Source: Aquibacillus saliphilus
GTDB taxonomy: Bacteria; Bacillota; Bacilli; Bacillales; Amphibacillaceae
Reading direction: 5' to 3'
Length of the DNA: 64,000 bases
Assembly: GCF_020404745.1 (NCBI RefSeq)
Contig: NZ_JAIZAP010000014.1
Location: forward strand, 1-64,000
Below are positions 9,322 through 18,537 of this stretch, in pieces. The position numbers and the translations under genes are program-made. Positions within the stretch are counted from its first letter, which is position 1, and the number at the start of each line of letters is the position of its first letter. The notes beneath the pieces are model-generated. The model did not search any database. It worked only from the letters and a program-made list of their open reading frames with translations, and had not been told where the DNA came from.

Positions 9322-10266
9322 GTGGATGAAAGGGTTGAACCAATTACCTATATTTATAATTACGCATGGACAGAAGACGAAAAATCCTTGCTAAATCTTG
9401 AAATGCGCTCTTTTTTTGGAGTGGATTCGAACACAAGTATTATCGAAAGTCCGGTTAGAATTGATCCAAGCAGAAGCCCGTTTATGAAGGAAAGAATAGA
9501 TGTTATTTTTGAGGGGAAAAAGCTAGAAGATGTGATTCAACAAGTGGGAAATCTGCAATTAAATTCTAGTTTCAGGGTTGTTTTTGTTCAGAACCTTGAC
9601 CATCAAAAAGTTGGATTTAACGAGCGACGCAAGATTGAACGGGATGTTGGTTTAGCTATGCCTGGTGAAGCAGATTTAGATAAACCAGTACTACTTTTTG
9701 GTGTCATGAATGTGAATGGACGATGGGTATTCGGTAACTATTACAAACATGAACCGGTTTGGTTACACCATCAAAAGAAACCACATAGTTACTCGATATC
9801 GCTTAGCACACGTGTAGCGAGGACAGTTGCAAATATTGCTGTTCCAAATCCGTCAGGCATTAAAGCGATTGATCCTTGTTGTGGAATTGGGACCGTACTC
9901 GTCGAAGCATTATCGATGGGGATTGATATTGTTGGAAGTGACATCAATCCTATAATCATTGACGCAATCAAAGAAAATATCGCACATTTTGGACTAGTAG
10001 GAGACGTGTCCTTGAAGGACATTAAAAGTATTAATGAAAACTATGATGTAGCAATTATTGATTTGCCGTATAATCTATATTCAGCAATTACCCCCGAACA
10101 GCAATTAGAGATTCTTCAAAGTGCGCGTAAATTTTCAAAGAGGGCAGTAATCGTAACAATTGAACCAATTGATTCGATTATCGAAAAAGCTGGATTTGAG
10201 ATAGTGGACCGTGGCAGCGTGAAAAAAGGTTTGTCACTTGTCAGGCAGGTAATTGTTTGTCATTAA
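9322..10266 (+). CDS. RNA methyltransferase, Trm11/TrmG10-like
   Basis: A 314-residue SAM-dependent methyltransferase. The C-terminal half has the SAM-binding motif DPCCGIGTVLVEAL (about residue 188) and the catalytic motif DLPYNLYS (about 250), the DPPY/NPPY equivalent that marks N2-guanine or similar base amino methylation of RNA. The N-terminal half is where related enzymes carry an RNA-binding THUMP-type domain, but the match is weak here. It starts with GTG behind GGAAGGA. Only 25 bp separate it from the RNA helicase gene, so a ribosome or tRNA maturation role is likely. Confidence 0.75.
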   Translation: MDERVEPITYIYNYAWTEDEKSLLNLEMRSFFGVDSNTSIIESPVRIDPSRSPFMKERIDVIFEGKKLEDVIQQVGNLQLNSSFRVVFVQNLDHQKVGFNERRKIERDVGLAMPGEADLDKPVLLFGVMNVNGRWVFGNYYKHEPVWLHHQKKPHSYSISLSTRVARTVANIAVPNPSGIKAIDPCCGIGTVLVEALSMGIDIVGSDINPIIIDAIKENIAHFGLVGDVSLKDIKSINENYDVAIIDLPYNLYSAITPEQQLEILQSARKFSKRAVIVTIEPIDSIIEKAGFEIVDRGSVKKGLSLVRQVIVCH

Positions 10267-10291
10267 ATAATTCTAAAAAAGAGGTTAGTAA

Positions 10292-11734
10292 ATGAGTACA
10301 AGCTTTAAAGACTTTAAGTTAAGTGAAGAAATCATCCGGGCACTTGCTAGTTTGAACTACGAGAACCCGACAGAAGTTCAACGTCAAGTGATCCCACTTG
10401 CACTTGAGAACAAGGACCTAGTTGTAAAATCACAAACCGGGAGTGGAAAAACTGCCTCATTTGGTATTCCGCTTTGTGAAATGGTCGAGTGGGAAGAAAA
10501 TAAGCCTCAAGCATTAATTCTTACACCAACTCGGGAGCTTGCTGCACAAGTGAAAGAGGATATCACCAATATAGGAAGATTTAAACGAATTAAGGCGGCT
10601 GCGGTATTCGGTAAGCAACCGTTTGTAAAGCAAAAAGTAGAATTGAAGCAAAAAACACATGTTGTTGTAGGTACTCCGGGCCGAGTGTTGGATCACATTG
10701 AAAAAGGGACACTTGCTCTAGAGAAGCTTAAGTACCTGATAATTGATGAAGCAGATGAGATGCTTAATATGGGATTTATCGAACAAGTAGAAGCGATTAT
10801 CAAGGAGCTTCCAACTGACCGAGTTACATGTGTTTTCTCAGCTACATTACCAGAAGATATCGAGAATCTATGTCATAAATACATGAAAAAGCCATCTCAA
10901 ATTGAGATAAAAGCTACTGGTATCACGACAGACAAAATTGACCATAACCTTGTGGAAGTGAGAGAACAAGATAAGTTTTCTCTTTTGAAAGACATAACCA
11001 CGATAGAAAATCCAGATAGTTGTATAATATTTTGCCGAACACAAGAACATGTGGAACTCGTACATAATAAGTTGGATGATTCGAACTATCCATGCGATAA
11101 AATCCATGGTGGCTTGTACCAGGATGATAGGTTCGCAGTTATGAATGACTTTAAAAAAGGCGTATTCAGATATTTAGTTGCGACTGATGTTGCAGCAAGA
11201 GGAATTGACATTGAAAATGTCTCACTAGTAATTAATTATGACATTCCCTTAGAAAAAGAAAGCTATGTACATCGAACCGGAAGAACAGGCCGTGCTGGTA
11301 AATCTGGCAAGGCAATTACATTGATCACGCCACGTGAAGAAAGATTTCTAACTGAGATTGAGGAATATATCGGTTTTGAAATAAGAAAAATTGACGCTCC
11401 TTTAAAAGAAGCTGTTGAAACAGCGAAACCAGCTTTTCAAGAAAAAATAAATGCTGATCCGGTTATAAAAGAAGATAAGAATCTCGAGTTAAATAAAGGT
11501 ATAATGAAGCTTTACTTTAATGGTGGGAAGAAAAAGAAGATAAGAGCAGTAGACTTTGTTGGTACCATCGCAAAAATTGAAGGTGTATCAGCAGACGATA
11601 TCGGAATTATAACAATCCAGGAAAATGTCTCATTTGTTGAAATACTAAATGGCAAAGGACCATTCGTATTAAAAGTAATGAGAAACACAACAGTAAAAGG
11701 TAAGTTGCTTAAAGTGCATGAAGCGAATAAATAA
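10292..11734 (+). CDS. dbpA: DEAD-box RNA helicase, DbpA/YxiN type
   Basis: A 480-residue ATP-dependent RNA helicase. It has a Q-motif region at the N-terminus, Walker A SQTGSGKT (residues 47-54), DEAD (about 150), SAT (about 178) and [13 protein letters not shown] (about 335). The last ~75 residues ([18 protein letters not shown] onward) form the DbpA RNA-binding domain, which in DbpA and YxiN docks on hairpin 92 of 23S rRNA. It is therefore expected to act in large-subunit assembly. The upstream methyltransferase gene is probably in the same operon. Confidence 0.9.
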   Translation: MSTSFKDFKLSEEIIRALASLNYENPTEVQRQVIPLALENKDLVVKSQTGSGKTASFGIPLCEMVEWEENKPQALILTPTRELAAQVKEDITNIGRFKRIKAAAVFGKQPFVKQKVELKQKTHVVVGTPGRVLDHIEKGTLALEKLKYLIIDEADEMLNMGFIEQVEAIIKELPTDRVTCVFSATLPEDIENLCHKYMKKPSQIEIKATGITTDKIDHNLVEVREQDKFSLLKDITTIENPDSCIIFCRTQEHVELVHNKLDDSNYPCDKIHGGLYQDDRFAVMNDFKKGVFRYLVATDVAARGIDIENVSLVINYDIPLEKESYVHRTGRTGRAGKSGKAITLITPREERFLTEIEEYIGFEIRKIDAPLKEAVETAKPAFQEKINADPVIKEDKNLELNKGIMKLYFNGGKKKKIRAVDFVGTIAKIEGVSADDIGIITIQENVSFVEILNGKGPFVLKVMRNTTVKGKLLKVHEANK

Positions 11735-11958
11735 GCAGACCTTAATTTTTCAAAAAACTGATTCACGCTGTCAAAGACAGTTTCGTATTTTACTGTTCAC
11801 AGGAGTATATTTATTTGTTGCAATGGCAGTGGTAATGTCCAACGGTTAAAAGTAATAAGCCATCCGAATTTTGAAGAAATGGATAGAAAGTGAAAATGGA
11901 ATTAGATGGAGAACTATGTTAGTATTTACACCAATAAAGATAGAGGAAGTGAGCTTAA

Positions 11959-12315
11959 GTGATAAACATAACCATTCCAACCACAGATATCAGCATTACC
12001 AAGCAGGATAATCCAGAACTAAGTAATATTTATGGGTTTACTGATTTACACCTAATTCCTAGAGATAAGGGTGGAATCTTCATGTTTTATAACGACGATC
12101 AAGAGCTATTATTCGTTGGTAAAGCAAGAAAGTTAAGACAAAGAGTTAAGAAACATTTTGAAGATAATGTATCTGTAATCAAGAAACATCGAGATGAAGT
12201 AACCAAAATTGATGTTTGTCTTATCGAGAGTCCTGTTGATAGAGAAATATATGAAACATATATTATCAATGAGCTAAAAGCGAAATACAATGTAGAAAAA
12301 GCGCTGTTTAGGTAA
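11959..12315 (+). CDS. GIY-YIG single-domain protein
   Basis: A 118-residue protein whose residues ~35-110 match the GIY-YIG nuclease core in UvrC-like form: GGIFMFY and LLFVGKARKLRQRVKKHF hold the two signature strands and the first helix, and the conserved Glu is in EIYETYIINELKAKYN. The first signature is GIFMFY and the second LLFVGK, so both tyrosines are altered or shifted. This is common in UvrC relatives. Start GTG lies behind GAGGAAGTGAG. DNA repair or processing is possible, but the substrate is unknown. Confidence 0.75.
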   Translation: MINITIPTTDISITKQDNPELSNIYGFTDLHLIPRDKGGIFMFYNDDQELLFVGKARKLRQRVKKHFEDNVSVIKKHRDEVTKIDVCLIESPVDREIYETYIINELKAKYNVEKALFR

Positions 12316-12365
12316 AAAGAAAATTTTAATCTATTAGTTAATGGTCAACAAAAACTAAAAAACAA

Positions 12366-12418
12366 TCAAAAAAAGCAATAAGTGCAATCTTTAGTAACTA
12401 GCTTATTGCTTTTTTTTG
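12366..12418. terminator. Intrinsic terminator
   Basis: AAAAGCAATAAG and GCTTATTGCTTTT pair around a long loop and are followed by TTTTTTT. It ends the GIY-YIG gene transcript, with an A-run on the other side that would also serve the opposite direction. Confidence 0.85.
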
Positions 12419-12499
12419 CATTCGACTAGAGAATGCAGGAAAGTTTATTAACAATGCTATAACTCGGTTATATTATGATAGATAGGAGGCTATTATCTT

Positions 12500-12694
12500 A
12501 TGAAATATTTTAGATCACAGATGAAGCAACTAGTTCAAGAAAATGCTGAATTGCAAAAGCGTTTAAAAGAAATTATGAAAGAGCATGAGCTTGAACAGAG
12601 CTTTGCGCTTAAGGCATTATACCATTCAGAAGTCGCATCAGGCGGAAAGTATCAGTCAGCATACCAAGCACTTGACTTGCCCGGTAGAGGGTAG
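12500..12694 (+). CDS. Small coiled-coil protein of unknown function (64 aa)
   Basis: A 64-residue hydrophilic protein. Residues 5-40 look like a helix or short coiled coil (QMKQLVQENAELQKRLKEIM), followed by a Gly/Ser/Tyr-rich tail ending in LDLPGRG. The ribosome site GATAGGAGGC is strong and spacing is good. I do not recognise the family. It is flanked by a terminator upstream and a dispersed repeat 22 bp downstream. Confidence 0.65.
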   Translation: MKYFRSQMKQLVQENAELQKRLKEIMKEHELEQSFALKALYHSEVASGGKYQSAYQALDLPGRG

Positions 12695-12716
12695 GTCAAT
12701 TTTTTTATTGTCAAGC

Positions 12717-12858
12717 AAATTATAAAATGGACTGCTGTGGATAATTAATTACTAAGTTAGCCACGTCCGGCTCCGGCGCCTACCCCGCCTGAGGTCTTAA
12801 GTCAATCCTCTATGTTGCAAAGAACGCAACGTCGGGGGTGAGCAAGGCGCCTTTGTCC
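12717..12858. repeat. Dispersed GC-rich palindromic repeat, copy 3
   Basis: Starts with AAATTATAAAATGGACTGC, continues with GTTAGCCACGTCCGGCTCC and GGTCTTAAGTCAATCCTC, and ends in GGGGTGAGCAAGGCGCC. Compared with copies 1 and 2 it lacks the CTTAAGCTTGT half of the internal palindrome and has an altered right end, so it is a degenerate copy. Confidence 0.8.
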
Positions 12859-13564
12859 GTTGACGTTTTCTCGATACCATTGTTCCCAATTTGTTCGATA
12901 AAGATAAGAGATTGGGTTGCATGATGAATTGAGAAGAAATATGTTTGACTGCTATCTATAGAATCCGTTTACTACCTAAATTTTCAAAATAGTGACAGAT
13001 GGGTACCTACGGGTGCCCTTTAATTTGGATAAGAATTAATTAATGCTACCTACTGTGTCTATTAATTTAAAAAGCGGATAAGTAAATAATTAGATAGTGG
13101 GGGATCTCTCTTTAAAAATCAAATTCAAAATTTGCGGAACAGATTATATAAAGCATATCAGAAAAACTTAGAAGAGTTGTTAAAATAATTGGTTTAACAG
13201 ACTTACCTTCAATCCGGTATTTCTTGGTGATACTTCATTTTTAAATTACCTAAAAAGGAATTAAATTTACAAATTTTAATCACTAGTTTCCCATTTTTGG
13301 TCAACTGTTTTTCGTCCCTTTACTAGTTCTAAGGTCGCGATGACAGTTTTTGGATTGAAGTTGATGGACAACTTAATTACTATTTATGTTAATATTAATT
13401 GTTGCAGCAAAAATCTTGCGGGAAGTATAGAAAATAATTAGTGATAATTATCACACGTGAAACAATTGCTATTTTAGAATGGTTATCATTATAATATTGT
13501 TTGATACATTTGACAGATTCAACTATCATAAATGAGGCACAACGAGTTAAAGGAGTTGTTTTTA
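12859..13564. other. Long intergenic region
   Basis: About 700 bp without a supported gene. One plus-strand open stretch ending near 13188 reads RLYKAYQKNLEELLK before its stop but has no start codon, and may be a gene remnant. A small hairpin (GGGTACC facing GGGTGCCC) lies at 13006-13023. The right end carries the promoter region of the transporter pair. Confidence 0.4.
13440..13455. promoter_or_regulatory. Possible Fnr binding site
   Basis: A GTGA TAATTA TCAC A is a perfect palindrome matching the Fnr/Crp-type consensus TGTGA-N6-TCACA at 9 of 10 positions. Its centre lies about 40 bp before the start expected from a TAGAAT -10 box (13475-13480), the spacing typical of activation by Fnr. 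A second -10 candidate TATAAT lies at 13490-13495. A Fur box is less likely. Confidence 0.4.
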
Positions 13565-13825
13565 GTGGAAAAATCAAGTAATTCAAAATTAGAAGAGAAA
13601 GAGCAGAATAATATCGAGGTATGGGAAGATCTCGTTAGTATAAAGGATTTAGTTTTAGCACTATTTATCTGTAGCTTTACAACTTTAGCTGGATATTTTA
13701 TTGCGCCAAATGAACCGCCTAAGCCATTGTTTTTTGGACTGATAGGAGCTTTAATTGGCTTTGGAATTTGTAGTTATTTTATTAAACCGAAAAGAACTAT
13801 TCAACACGATGAGAGAGAGGAATAG
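13565..13825 (+). CDS. Small membrane protein, partner of the TctA-like permease
   Basis: An 86-residue protein with a charged N-terminal 25 residues and two membrane segments (about 28-46 and 54-72), ending in a charged tail. I take GTG at 13565, which has AAAGGAGTTG upstream; an ATG 11 codons earlier lacks a ribosome site. It ends two bases before the TctA-like gene starts, so the two are translationally linked. In tripartite tricarboxylate transporters the small membrane subunit is TctB, and this is probably a short counterpart, although it is smaller than usual. Confidence 0.6.
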   Translation: MEKSSNSKLEEKEQNNIEVWEDLVSIKDLVLALFICSFTTLAGYFIAPNEPPKPLFFGLIGALIGFGICSYFIKPKRTIQHDEREE

Positions 13826-13827
13826 AA

Positions 13828-15183
13828 ATGGATGCTGTATTAATTATTCAAATGATCATGGCGGCAGTGCTTGCTGCAGTAATCTATTCAATTATAGGAA
13901 TTGCTCCAGGTACTGACGAAACGGCTGTATTAGCACCTGTTACCTTAGTACTAGTTTTAACAGGAATGGAACCAGTCGTAATTTTATCGTTCTTTATTTC
14001 AGGAATTGTTGCTAAAAAACTAGCTGATTCTGTCCCTGTGGCGGTAGCTGGTATTCCTGGTGGTGTCATGTCGACTCCGATGGTGGAGCATGCTTTAGTT
14101 CTTAAAAAGCATGGGTTACCAGATATAAGTATTCAAAAGATGGCATCTGGTTCAGTAATTGGTACACTAATAGCAGTTCCTGTTAGTTTAGTGTTAGCAA
14201 ATGCGTTAATTCCTTTTTCAGATATGATTAAAGATTACGCTAATCCACTATTTTTCTTTGGTGCAGTTTTCTTAGCGTTGATGACTAAAAATAAAATTCT
14301 TGCCCTTGTATCAATTATTCCGTTTGCATTATTAATTCAAGGCTTAAGACATTTATACTGGGGGGTAGGTGTAGTACCTGAGGGGACAAATGTCTTCATT
14401 TCTTTTTTTCTTGGAATTACGATAGGACCAGTTATTTTAACTTTATTTGAACTGTTAAACAAAGAAAAAAGGACTGCTTTACAACGATATGGCAAAAAAA
14501 ATATAACATTCAATAATAAGAAGCGTTTTAAGGGAATACCAAACCCCTTTAAAATCTTAACTAAAAAAGAAATTGGAACAACATCGTTAGCTTCATTAAT
14601 TGGTTCATTTACTTTTATTATGAGTCCTGTAGGGATTACAATATTCTTAGGTGAATTATTTTCAAGTCGGATAAAAGATCCTGTAAAAAAAGCATCACGT
14701 GCTATTTCATCTATGGATGGATTAACAAATGCTGCTTATATATCAGGAACGTTAATTCCTTTAATTGCACTCGGCATTCCGTTATCACCAATGGCTATTG
14801 GTCCAGCAAATGCTTTATTTAACGCTCCACCGGTGTTTACTTTGGAACATAATATGCACCATATTCTTTCTAGTGCAGATTTTGTCGTTGCAACACTTAT
14901 TGGTTCAATTGTTGCATTAGTTATCACTTACTTCATTATAGTTAAGTTTTCCGGACAGATTTGTGCGTTTATATTCACAAAAATTCCACATGAAGCAATG
15001 TTAGGTTTGTTCTTTGGTTTGGTTTTATTGCTTGCATTTATGGATGCTGGATGGATTAATATAGGTGGTGTACTTCTGATAGGTCTTGTGGCTGGTGTTT
15101 TACACCGCTGGGGAATCAATTATGGTGTTCAGTTTATGGTTCTTTATTCGGCACCTTGGATTATTGCTAAAATAGTAGGCTAA
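13828..15183 (+). CDS. Tripartite tricarboxylate transporter permease, TctA-like
   Basis: A 451-residue membrane protein with about 11 hydrophobic segments. It has the TctA hallmark near the N-terminus (IIGIAPGTDETAVLAP, then AVAGIPGGVMSTPM), although the pattern diverges from classical TctA. It should move a carboxylate across the membrane with the small protein just upstream. No TctC-type binding protein gene is nearby. The mevalonate kinase gene starts 52 bp downstream on the same strand without a terminator between, so read-through is possible. Confidence 0.75.
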   Translation: MDAVLIIQMIMAAVLAAVIYSIIGIAPGTDETAVLAPVTLVLVLTGMEPVVILSFFISGIVAKKLADSVPVAVAGIPGGVMSTPMVEHALVLKKHGLPDISIQKMASGSVIGTLIAVPVSLVLANALIPFSDMIKDYANPLFFFGAVFLALMTKNKILALVSIIPFALLIQGLRHLYWGVGVVPEGTNVFISFFLGITIGPVILTLFELLNKEKRTALQRYGKKNITFNNKKRFKGIPNPFKILTKKEIGTTSLASLIGSFTFIMSPVGITIFLGELFSSRIKDPVKKASRAISSMDGLTNAAYISGTLIPLIALGIPLSPMAIGPANALFNAPPVFTLEHNMHHILSSADFVVATLIGSIVALVITYFIIVKFSGQICAFIFTKIPHEAMLGLFFGLVLLLAFMDAGWINIGGVLLIGLVAGVLHRWGINYGVQFMVLYSAPWIIAKIVG

Positions 15184-15235
15184 CGCAGAGATTCGGTTTA
15201 GAACATGCAATATTGGCCAGAAGTGAGGTATCAAA

Positions 15236-16177
15236 ATGATTAAACTTCCTAAAAAAACAGTAGTTAATAGCTCGCATGGTAAGCTAATTTTAGTTGGCGA
15301 ACATTCTGTTGTTTATGGTAAGCCAGCGATTGCGTTACCTTTTCCATTAGTTAAGGTAAAAGCAAACGTGGAGTTAATCAATGACACAATTATTATTAAG
15401 TCTAGGTATTATGTAGGACCACTTAACAAGATACCTGAAAAGATGGAAGGCATTGCCGTTTGTATCAAAGAGACATTGAAACGGCTGGAAAAGCCAGTTA
15501 CAGGACTATTGATCAACCTAGAGTCTACTATTCCATTAGGTCGAGGACTGGGTTCAAGCGCTGCAGTTGCCATCGCAGTAGTGAGGAGCTTGTTTGCATA
15601 TTTCGACCGTGAACTGTCAAAAGAGGAATTAATGGAACTTGCCCATCTTGCTGAAACTTATGCACATGGTAACCCAAGTGGCATTGATACTGCTGCCGCA
15701 TCTAATGATGGACCAATATGGTTTCAAAAAGATAATCAAATAGAATCGCTGCAAATAGGCGCATCATTTAATCTAATCGTAGCGGATACCGGACGAATAG
15801 GTAACACGCATGCAGCGGTAGCATCTATAAAAGATAAATTTAAATCAGATTCTAAAGCAACACAACAATTGATTAATCAACTTGGCGAAGTAAGTGAACA
15901 AACACGCGAGGCTCTATCTAACGGGTCTGTCAAATCATTAGGTAAGTTGCTAAATTCAGCCCATGATCAACTGACTAAATTAGGCGTTAGTGACGATGGT
16001 TTGAATAAGTTAGTGAGAACAGCCAGAAACGCTGGAGCACTTGGAGCAAAATTAACTGGTGGGGGCCGAGGTGGATGTATCATCGCTCTTGTCAGAAATT
16101 TGGAAGAAGCTCAATCGGTTGCCGACGCACTAATAAACGACGGTGCTCGTAAAACGTGGTATTTCACACTAGAATAA
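15236..16177 (+). CDS. mvaK1: Mevalonate kinase
   Basis: Phosphorylates mevalonate to 5-phosphomevalonate with ATP. The 313-residue GHMP-family kinase shows all three motifs: KLILVGEHSVVYGKPAIALP at the N-terminus, the ATP-binding PLGRGLGSSAAVA near residue 100, and the C-terminal LTGGGRGGCIIAL near 280. HGNPSGIDTAAA is also typical of mevalonate kinases. It is the first gene of a four-gene isoprenoid group on the plus strand, with 26 bp to the decarboxylase gene. Confidence 0.95.
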   Translation: MIKLPKKTVVNSSHGKLILVGEHSVVYGKPAIALPFPLVKVKANVELINDTIIIKSRYYVGPLNKIPEKMEGIAVCIKETLKRLEKPVTGLLINLESTIPLGRGLGSSAAVAIAVVRSLFAYFDRELSKEELMELAHLAETYAHGNPSGIDTAAASNDGPIWFQKDNQIESLQIGASFNLIVADTGRIGNTHAAVASIKDKFKSDSKATQQLINQLGEVSEQTREALSNGSVKSLGKLLNSAHDQLTKLGVSDDGLNKLVRTARNAGALGAKLTGGGRGGCIIALVRNLEEAQSVADALINDGARKTWYFTLE

Positions 16178-16203
16178 AGCTAGTTAACCTGGAGGGATTT
16201 TAA

Positions 16204-17265
16204 TTGGAGGCAATTGCCAAAGCGCACACGAATATTGCACTTATTAAATATTGGGGCAAGCGAGATGAAGCACTATTTTTACCGATGAATAGTAGTCTAT
16301 CGATTACTTTAGATAAATTTTATACGACAACAGCTGTTCAGTTTTGTTCGTGTTTAAAAGAAGATGTATTTTTACTTAACGGGCAGCTTGCAAGTGAGGA
16401 TGAAACGTTAAAGATATCACACTTTCTTGATAAAATAAGAGATATTGCTGGTCAAAAATTATATGCAGTTGTAAACTCGGTAAATAAAGTTCCAACAGCA
16501 GCAGGTTTTGCATCGTCCGCTTCAGGTTATGCGGCCTTGGCCGCTGCAGCGACAAAGGCAATCGGGCTCGAAATAGACAACAAAACACTATCACAAATAG
16601 CTCGCCAAGGTTCGGGCTCTGCTTGTAGGTCGATTTTTGGTGGTTATGTGGAATGGCAAAAGGGAGAAAAAACGGATGGGACAGATTCCTTCGCCAAGCC
16701 GGTAGGTAATGAACAGGAATGGAACCTTAGTATCCTATCTGTTTTAGTCGCCTCCAAACAAAAGAAAGTCCTTAGCAGAGAAGGAATGAAGCGTACCGTC
16801 GAAACGTCACCATTCTACGCTGGTTGGCTCGAGACAGTTGAAAAGGACTTGAGTCTTGCAAGGAGCGCAATTAACGAACACGATTTTGAGAAGCTTGGGG
16901 ATGTTGTTGAAGCAAATGCATTAAAGATGCATGCGACAACGCTTGGAGCTAACCCACCGTTTATGTATTGGCAAAGTGCCACAATTGATGTCATTGAACA
17001 TGTTCAAGAACTACGGTCAAAAGGAATCAAGGCCTACTTTACGATAGATGCTGGACCAAATGTGAAAGTAATCTGTCAACAAAAAGATGAACAAGTCGTT
17101 CGTGATTTGCTCCTTAATGTTGACTCAGTAGAAGACGTCTATCTTTGTCACCCAGGTCCAGGTGTAACTTATCTACCAGCTTCTACTACAGAAAATGGAA
17201 GTAAACTTTTATTTAACAGATTTCATCAGGCTAACTGTGCAAGAACGATTAGTCGGAATTTATAA
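16204..17265 (+). CDS. mvaD: Diphosphomevalonate decarboxylase
   Basis: Converts mevalonate diphosphate to isopentenyl diphosphate with ATP. The protein is 353 residues long; the N-terminal KAHTNIALIKYWGKRDE and the central ASSASGYAALAAAA are signatures of this enzyme, and SGSACRSIFGGYVEW follows. Start is TTG at 16204 behind CTGGAGGG. The tail after about residue 335 (LFNRFHQANCARTISRNL) is longer than the conserved fold needs. A 43-bp gap leads to phosphomevalonate kinase. Confidence 0.95.
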   Translation: MEAIAKAHTNIALIKYWGKRDEALFLPMNSSLSITLDKFYTTTAVQFCSCLKEDVFLLNGQLASEDETLKISHFLDKIRDIAGQKLYAVVNSVNKVPTAAGFASSASGYAALAAAATKAIGLEIDNKTLSQIARQGSGSACRSIFGGYVEWQKGEKTDGTDSFAKPVGNEQEWNLSILSVLVASKQKKVLSREGMKRTVETSPFYAGWLETVEKDLSLARSAINEHDFEKLGDVVEANALKMHATTLGANPPFMYWQSATIDVIEHVQELRSKGIKAYFTIDAGPNVKVICQQKDEQVVRDLLLNVDSVEDVYLCHPGPGVTYLPASTTENGSKLLFNRFHQANCARTISRNL

Positions 17266-17308
17266 AGGAAAGACTAGATATGAAAAATATAAAAGGGGTG
17301 AAAGAGCG

Positions 17309-18430
17309 ATGCCCAATTCCAATTACCAAATCAGCGTACCTGGAAAATTATTTATTGCGGGTGAGTATGCCGTACTTGAGCCGGGTCATCAGGCTGTCGT
17401 TATAGCCGTAGATCGGTATATTACTGCTACGATTAAAAATCGTAGTGAAGGGAATAAGCTCTCGCTTCCTCAATTAGGTCTCTTAGATGTTACTTGGAGC
17501 GGATATGGGGGTAAAGCTAACTATAGTGTTTCTGATCAACGTTTACGGTTTATTCAAAATACAATTAGCTTAGTTGATCAGTATTTACAGGAAAAATCAG
17601 TTGAACTTCGCCCTTTTGAATTGAATGTAACAAGCGAACTGGATGACAAGGATTCTGGCCGTAAGTATGGTTTAGGGTCTAGTGCCGCTGTTGTGGTAGG
17701 GGTTGTGACTGCGATGTTACATTATTATAGTGAGAAAAAAAGTCACATCTCAACTGAATTAATCTTTAAATTATCAGCAATTGCCCACTTGAGGACGCAA
17801 GGAAGCGGTTCTGGTGCAGATATTGCAGCATCTGTGTTTGGTGGATGGATTAAATATTCTTCCTTTCAACCGGACTGGATATTTAATCAGTTAAAACAAG
17901 GAGTTTCAATCGGTGAACTGATTGAGAAACCTTGGCCTAAATTACTGATTGATAAAATAACCCCTCCTAAACAACTGAATCTGTGTGTGGGTTGGACAAG
18001 AACTGCAGCGGCCACAGCACCAATGATTAACAAAATCAAAGGGTTGCGTGATCTAAGTCCAACACTATATTCGAAGTTTCTGCAAGAAAGTTCAACAGCA
18101 GTAGCTAACCTTGTAAGAGGGTTTGAAGAAGATGATTGCTTGGTTGCAATTGACAGTCTAAAAGAAAATAGAGATGCTCTTATTAAGTTAAGTGACGTTG
18201 CCGATGGTACAATTGAAACGCCGATGCTAACTAAACTAGTGTTAGTAGCAGAAAAGTATGGAAGTGGTAAATCTTCTGGTGCTGGTGGTGGTGATTGTGG
18301 AGTTGCCTTTGTAAAGGGAAATAGTCAAGTAGAGCAGTTACATAGTGCATGGAAACAAGCAACTATTTTACCACTTGATTTAACGGTTTCTCAATCAGGA
18401 GCTTCGGTTGTTGATACGAAAACAGTCTAA
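17309..18430 (+). CDS. mvaK2: Phosphomevalonate kinase
   Basis: Phosphorylates 5-phosphomevalonate to the diphosphate. The GHMP kinase is 373 residues from my chosen ATG at 17309, which has AAAAGGGGTG at correct spacing; the longer open frame begins inside mvaD and is not used. Motifs are VPGKLFIAGEYAVLEPGHQA (N-terminal), KYGLGSSAAVVVGVV (ATP loop) and KSSGAGGGDCGVAFV (C-terminal). Together with the two preceding genes it completes the route from mevalonate to isopentenyl diphosphate. Confidence 0.95.
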   Translation: MPNSNYQISVPGKLFIAGEYAVLEPGHQAVVIAVDRYITATIKNRSEGNKLSLPQLGLLDVTWSGYGGKANYSVSDQRLRFIQNTISLVDQYLQEKSVELRPFELNVTSELDDKDSGRKYGLGSSAAVVVGVVTAMLHYYSEKKSHISTELIFKLSAIAHLRTQGSGSGADIAASVFGGWIKYSSFQPDWIFNQLKQGVSIGELIEKPWPKLLIDKITPPKQLNLCVGWTRTAAATAPMINKIKGLRDLSPTLYSKFLQESSTAVANLVRGFEEDDCLVAIDSLKENRDALIKLSDVADGTIETPMLTKLVLVAEKYGSGKSSGAGGGDCGVAFVKGNSQVEQLHSAWKQATILPLDLTVSQSGASVVDTKTV

Positions 18431-18537
18431 AAAAATAATAGTTGTCGTTGTCGATGATGAATAGTGATGAAATAATTTAAAAAAATACTACGGCCTTGTA
18501 TGGTAAAGGTTGATAGTTCTTATTAAGGAGTTTTCTT

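Noticed and set aside
13440-13455. Fur box
   Set aside because: GTGATAATTATCAC lacks the spacing of the 7-1-7 Fur motif and fits the Fnr/Crp pattern better.
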